This document shows, in pieces, positions 60,520 through 64,000 of a DNA stretch of 64,000 nucleotides. The translations under genes were made by a program, and so were the position numbers. This stretch comes from Pseudomonas sp. NKUCC02_KPG (GTDB lineage: Bacteria; Pseudomonadota; Gammaproteobacteria; Pseudomonadales; Pseudomonadaceae), in assembly GCF_019345465.1 (NCBI RefSeq), contig NZ_JAHKRC010000010.1, positions 1 through 64,000 of the forward strand, in the 5' to 3' direction. The notes beneath the pieces are model-generated. The model made no database searches. It had not been told where the DNA came from and was given only the letters and a program-made list of their open reading frames with translations. The stretch's first letter is position 1. Every line of letters begins with the position of its first letter.

Positions 60520-62082
60520 TTATTGCGGCGCAGAAGAGCGGATCAAGTGATCGAACGCACTCAGGGAAGCCTTGGCGCCCTCGCCTACCGCGATCACGAT
60601 CTGCTTGTACGGTACGGTGGTCACGTCACCGGCTGCGAAAATACCGGGGATGGACGTTTCACCACGAGCATCGACCACGATCTCACCACGGGGCGAAAGC
60701 TCTACAGTACCTTTGAGCCAATCGGTGTTAGGCAACAAACCAATTTGTACAAAGATGCCTTCAAGTTCCACGGCATGCACTTCACCCGACTGACGATCCT
60801 TGTAAAGCAGACCGTTCACTTTCTGCCCGTCACCCGTTACCTCGGTGGTCTGGGCATTGGTGATGACCTTTACGTTGGGCAGGCTGTGCAACTTGCGCTG
60901 CAATACCGCATCGGCGCGCAATGTGGTATCGAACTCAAGCAGGGTCACATGAGCAACGATGCCTGCCAGGTCGATGGCTGCTTCGACGCCCGAGTTACCG
61001 CCGCCGATGACTGCAACACGCTTGCCCTTGAACAACGGGCCATCACAGTGCGGGCAGTAAGCAACACCTCGACTGCGGTATTGCTGCTCACCCGGCACGT
61101 TCATTTCACGCCAGCGGGCACCGGTGGCCAGAATCACGGTCTTGGCTTTTAGCGATGCACCGCTGGCAAATTTCACTTCGTGCAACTCGCCCGCCTTGCC
61201 GGCGATCAATTTGTCTGCACGCTGCAGGTTCATGATGTCGACGTCGTATTGCTTGACGTGTTCCTCAAGTGCAGTGGCAAGTTTTGGTCCTTCAGTTTCC
61301 TGAACCGAGATAAAGTTCTCGATGGCCATGGTGTCCAGCACCTGCCCCCCAAAGCGCTCGGCCGCAACACCGGTACGTATGCCTTTACGCGCAGCATAGA
61401 TCGCTGCAGCAGCACCGGCCGGACCACCGCCGATCACCAGCACGTCAAAGGCTTCTTTGGCGCTGATTTTTTCGGCCTGACGCTCAACGGCACTGGTGTC
61501 CAGTTTGCCGAGAATCTCTTCCAGGCCCATGCGACCCTGACCGAAGTTCACTCCGTTCAGGTAAACGCTTGGCACCGCCATCACCTGACGTTCGGTGACT
61601 TCGTCCTGGAACAAGGCGCCGTCGATCGCCACGTGGCGAATGTTCGGGTTGAGCACTGCCATCAAGTTCAGAGCCTGCACAACGTCAGGGCAGTTCTGGC
61701 AAGACAGCGAGAAATAGGTTTCGAAGTTGAACTCGCCTTTAAGGGAGCGAATCTGTTCAATCACGTCGCTACTGGCTTTCGATGGGTGGCCGCCTACTTG
61801 CAGCAAGGCCAGCACCAGCGAAGTAAATTCGTGGCCCATCGGGATACCTGCAAAACGCAGGCTGATATCGCCGCCGGGGCGGTTCAGCGAGAACGAAGGC
61901 TTGCGCGCATCGTTACCGTTGTCCAGCAGGGTGATCATGCTGGAAAGACTGGCGATTTCTTTTAACAGGTCGTGCATTTCACGGGATTTCGCACCGTCGT
62001 CGAGAGAAGCGACAATCTCGATCGGCTGTGTGACCCGCTCCAGGTATGACTTCAACTGTGCTTTTAGATTGGCGTCCAACAT
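60520..62082 (-). CDS. ahpF: Alkyl hydroperoxide reductase subunit F
   Basis: A 520-residue FAD flavoprotein that reduces AhpC with NADH. The N-terminal double-thioredoxin-fold domain has the CQNC pair C128/C131; the thioredoxin-reductase-like part has FAD motif [12 protein letters not shown] near 216, active-site C343/C346 (CPHC) and NAD motif [12 protein letters not shown] near 359. Its length matches E. coli AhpF. It lies downstream of ahpC with a terminator in the 127-base gap, so ahpF expression may depend on read-through or its own promoter. Confidence 0.97.
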   Translation of the reverse strand: MLDANLKAQLKSYLERVTQPIEIVASLDDGAKSREMHDLLKEIASLSSMITLLDNGNDARKPSFSLNRPGGDISLRFAGIPMGHEFTSLVLALLQVGGHPSKASSDVIEQIRSLKGEFNFETYFSLSCQNCPDVVQALNLMAVLNPNIRHVAIDGALFQDEVTERQVMAVPSVYLNGVNFGQGRMGLEEILGKLDTSAVERQAEKISAKEAFDVLVIGGGPAGAAAAIYAARKGIRTGVAAERFGGQVLDTMAIENFISVQETEGPKLATALEEHVKQYDVDIMNLQRADKLIAGKAGELHEVKFASGASLKAKTVILATGARWREMNVPGEQQYRSRGVAYCPHCDGPLFKGKRVAVIGGGNSGVEAAIDLAGIVAHVTLLEFDTTLRADAVLQRKLHSLPNVKVITNAQTTEVTGDGQKVNGLLYKDRQSGEVHAVELEGIFVQIGLLPNTDWLKGTVELSPRGEIVVDARGETSIPGIFAAGDVTTVPYKQIVIAVGEGAKASLSAFDHLIRSSAPQ

Positions 62083-62113
62083 ACGGGCGATCTCCTTTGA
62101 ATATTGATTCTGT

Positions 62114-62152
62114 AAAAAAAAACGCCCGAGCGAATGTCGCCCGGGCGTTTTG
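62114..62152 (-). terminator. Terminator between ahpC and ahpF
   Basis: On the minus strand CGCCCGGGCG and CGCTCGGGCG flank a 5-base loop, with one imperfect position, followed by nine T (62122-62114). It should reduce transcription from ahpC into ahpF, giving more AhpC than AhpF. Confidence 0.85.
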
Positions 62153-62209
62153 AGGGCGATGCTGCTGACTACTTAGGTGCGGTTCACCGCCCTTGGGTGC
62201 TTCACAGAC

Positions 62210-62773
62210 TTAGATCTTGCCGACCAGGTCAAGGGATGGAGCCAAGGTGGACTCACCTTCTTTCCATTTGGCCGGGCAAACTTCACCTGGGTGAGCTGCG
62301 ACGTACTGAGCAGCCTTGATTTTGCGCAGCAGCTCGGAGGCATCACGACCAACGCCGCCGTCGTTCAGCTCAACGATCTTGATCTGACCTTCCGGGTTGA
62401 TCACGAAAGTACCGCGGTCAGCCAGGCCAGCTTCTTCGATCAGCACGTCGAAGTTGCGGGAGATGGTCAGCGTAGGATCGCCGATCATGGTGTACTGGAT
62501 TTTGCCGATGGCTGGCGAAGTGTTGTGCCAGGCAGCATGGGCAAAGTGGGTGTCAGTCGACACGCTGTAGATTTCCACGCCGAGTTTCTTGAACTCTTCG
62601 TAGTTGTCAGCCAGGTCTTCCAGTTCGGTTGGGCAAACGAAGGTGAAGTCGGCTGGGTAGAAGAACACGACAGACCACTTGCCTTTCAGGTCAGCGTCCG
62701 ACACTTCCACGAAGCTGCCGTTTTTGTAGGCAGTTGCTTTGAACGGTTTTACTTGGCTGTTGATGATAGGCAT
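62210..62773 (-). CDS. ahpC: Alkyl hydroperoxide reductase subunit C (peroxiredoxin)
   Basis: A 187-residue typical 2-Cys peroxiredoxin that reduces H2O2 and organic peroxides. Peroxidatic C47 is in DFTFVCPTE and resolving C166 in GEVCPAKW; the sequence from [11 protein letters not shown] to the C-terminus is that of the AhpC1 group. It is recycled by AhpF, encoded next. The gap upstream has ATAG/CTAT motifs suggestive of OxyR control. Confidence 0.97.
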   Translation of the reverse strand: MPIINSQVKPFKATAYKNGSFVEVSDADLKGKWSVVFFYPADFTFVCPTELEDLADNYEEFKKLGVEIYSVSTDTHFAHAAWHNTSPAIGKIQYTMIGDPTLTISRNFDVLIEEAGLADRGTFVINPEGQIKIVELNDGGVGRDASELLRKIKAAQYVAAHPGEVCPAKWKEGESTLAPSLDLVGKI

Positions 62774-62867
62774 CGTTGACTCTCCGTCAGGGTTGAAAAG
62801 TTGATGAGGTGAATCCTAACAACACATTTCGCATCTGGCTCATTGGCAAAGCTGATGCTGCCGATTG

Positions 62868-62897
62868 GTTTTAGCTATCAAGTGACGCTATAGATAG
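62868..62897 (-). promoter_or_regulatory. Possible OxyR site upstream of ahpC
   Basis: The segment contains the tetramers CTAT, CTAT and ATAG (near 62875, 62888 and 62893), reminiscent of the ATAG-N7-CTAT units of OxyR sites, about 95-125 bases before the ahpC ATG. The spacing does not fit the full four-unit consensus, so the call rests partly on the known OxyR control of ahpC. Confidence 0.35.
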
Positions 62898-62965
62898 AAG
62901 AAAGCTAATACCCCAAGTCCCTATTCAACTATGGGCCATCGGGTCGGCTTTCAAGTTGACTTCGA

Positions 62966-63904
62966 TCAGTTGCCAACAGGCTTTTCAGCGGTGAGGCTCA
63001 TCCCGGTAAACGGGCTCGCTTCAACATAGCGCATGGCTGACTTGACGTCCTTCCAGCCGACGTAATTCATCAGCGACTTCAAATCCCAACCACTTTGATG
63101 GGCCCATGTTGCAAAACCGCGACGCAGCGAGTGACTGGTGTATTGCTCGGCAGCAATGCCGGCTCGCTCCAGCGCCTGGCGCAGAAGCGGGATCACGCTG
63201 TTGGCGTGCAGCCCCTCCTCGCCCAGGTTGCCCCAGCGGTCGATCCCGCGGAACACAGGGCCACGCACCAGCGCGGCCGTATTGAGCCACTCGATATAGG
63301 CCCGCACCGGACACAGTCGCTGTAGCGCCGGGGTCTGGAATGTTTTACCCAGGTTGTCGCGGTCGCTCTTGCTGCGGGGCAGATACAGCGTAATGCCCGC
63401 GCCCGGGACCGCTTGTACGTGCTCGACCTGCAAACGACATAGCTCATCGCTGCGAAACCCGCGCCAGAACCCCAGCAGAATCAGGGCGGCATCACGCCTG
63501 GCCCGCAACAGCCCTGGCTGATCCGCGCTGGCTTGCGCTGCCTGCGCTTCGCCTTCGAGCCAGTCGACCACCTGCTCCAGATGCTGCAACTGCAGCGGTT
63601 CGGCCTGCTTCTCCTGTGCCGGATGCAATGCACGGATGCCCTTGAACACCTTGCGCACGACCGGGGCCTTGGTCGGATCGGCAAACCCCTGACTGTTGTG
63701 CCATTGCGCAATCGCCGACAGACGCAGCTTCAAGGTGTTGATAGACAGCTGTCCAGCGTGGGCCACCAGATAGCGCGCCACGCTGTCGCTGGTGGCCGGA
63801 AGGAAACCGCCCCAGGTCACTTCGAAATGCTCGATGGCAGCCCGATAGCTACGGCGGGTGTTGTCGCGGGTGGCGGCGTTTAAGTAGCGATCCAGCTCGC
63901 TCAT
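62966..63904 (-). CDS. Tyrosine-type site-specific recombinase
   Basis: A 312-residue tyrosine recombinase. The N-terminal SAM-like core-binding domain (SELDRYLNAATRDNTRRSYRAAIEHFEVTWGGF) is followed by the catalytic domain with R151 (RGFRSDEL), H258 and R261 (SHSLRRGFAT), W284 (VGWKD) and nucleophile Y293 (MRYVEAS), all present. The ATG at 63904 opens the alignable region; a GTG at 63967 would add 21 residues. No partner excisionase, att repeat or other mobile genes are visible, so the element it once served may be lost or outside the window. Confidence 0.85.
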   Translation of the reverse strand: MSELDRYLNAATRDNTRRSYRAAIEHFEVTWGGFLPATSDSVARYLVAHAGQLSINTLKLRLSAIAQWHNSQGFADPTKAPVVRKVFKGIRALHPAQEKQAEPLQLQHLEQVVDWLEGEAQAAQASADQPGLLRARRDAALILLGFWRGFRSDELCRLQVEHVQAVPGAGITLYLPRSKSDRDNLGKTFQTPALQRLCPVRAYIEWLNTAALVRGPVFRGIDRWGNLGEEGLHANSVIPLLRQALERAGIAAEQYTSHSLRRGFATWAHQSGWDLKSLMNYVGWKDVKSAMRYVEASPFTGMSLTAEKPVGN

Positions 63905-64000
63905 GGGCAGTTCTCTTGATTGGCGTACTGAAAACGAGCCAAAAATGCTGTTTAAAGGCTCTAGCACGTGATAATACCAGTATATCCCGCGTCTTAAATC

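Noticed and set aside
1..64000. tRNA, rRNA or CRISPR arrays
   Set aside because: No cloverleaf-like TΨC/anticodon pattern, rRNA sequence or regularly spaced direct repeats were recognised by eye.

Overview
The window looks like a chromosomal segment of a Pseudomonas of the P. fluorescens/P. fragi type. The signs are OprD-family porins, MvaT/MvaU-type H-NS, an HPPD and an oxaloacetate decarboxylase that match Pseudomonas proteins closely, PssA, RarD, and at least seven copies of the Pseudomonas GTGGGAGC…GCTCCCAC REP palindrome. Genus is an inference from recalled family sequences; no search was run. I see no phage, plasmid backbone, CRISPR array, tRNA or rRNA.

Layout. 1-5.1 kb: a tricarboxylate-type uptake cluster (CitMHS transporter, OprD porin, GalD/PrpF isomerase, divergent LysR, and the start of a secreted protein at the left edge). 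5.2-8.9 kb: two overlapping MFS genes and a LysR gene. 9-11.7 kb: a DUF4239 membrane protein divergent from an FeS photolyase and a tiny DUF2256 gene. Their shared intergenic region carries an exact TGTACA-N12-TGTACA box, the light-regulator LitR/PplR1 motif. 11.7-17.1 kb: a sucrose regulon (cscA, cscB, a RafY-like glycoporin, cscR). 17.4-22.5 kb: an electrophile/flavin cluster (NTF2-like protein, flavin reductase, NemA, a TetR, NemR, a LysR). 22.5-25.6 kb: oxaloacetate decarboxylase, a GltP/DctA-type symporter and a VOC protein.

25.9-31.1 kb: small proteins, a PaaI-type thioesterase, an RcnB-like protein, gluconate 5-dehydrogenase with its MFS transporter, and a DUF1624 membrane protein. 31.1-37.3 kb: a cobalamin riboswitch heads an apparent five-gene operon (substrate-binding protein, FecCD permease, ATPase, pseudoazurin, OprD porin), facing PCu(A)C and SCO1 copper genes. 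37.7-42.3 kb: an orphan arnT, a second PMT-fold glycosyltransferase and pssA. 42.5-46.3 kb: glycerate kinase, CdaR and an MFS transporter. 46.5-48.6 kb: tandem rarD genes. 48.6-55 kb: an RstAB-like two-component system divergent from a MexCD-like RND pump without an outer-membrane partner. 55-64 kb: DUF1345, hpd, a CSS-EAL phosphodiesterase, an MvaU-like protein, a candidate Rsm-type small RNA, gloA, ahpF, ahpC and a tyrosine recombinase.

The most notable items are the seven-GGA candidate RNA with a UUCG terminator (59.65-59.79 kb), the riboswitch operon that joins a corrinoid-type importer to a blue copper protein and an OprD porin, the LitR-type box with the FeS-photolyase/DUF2256 pair, and several clean palindromic operators whose regulators are unknown. 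Most of the rest is recognisable metabolism and transport.
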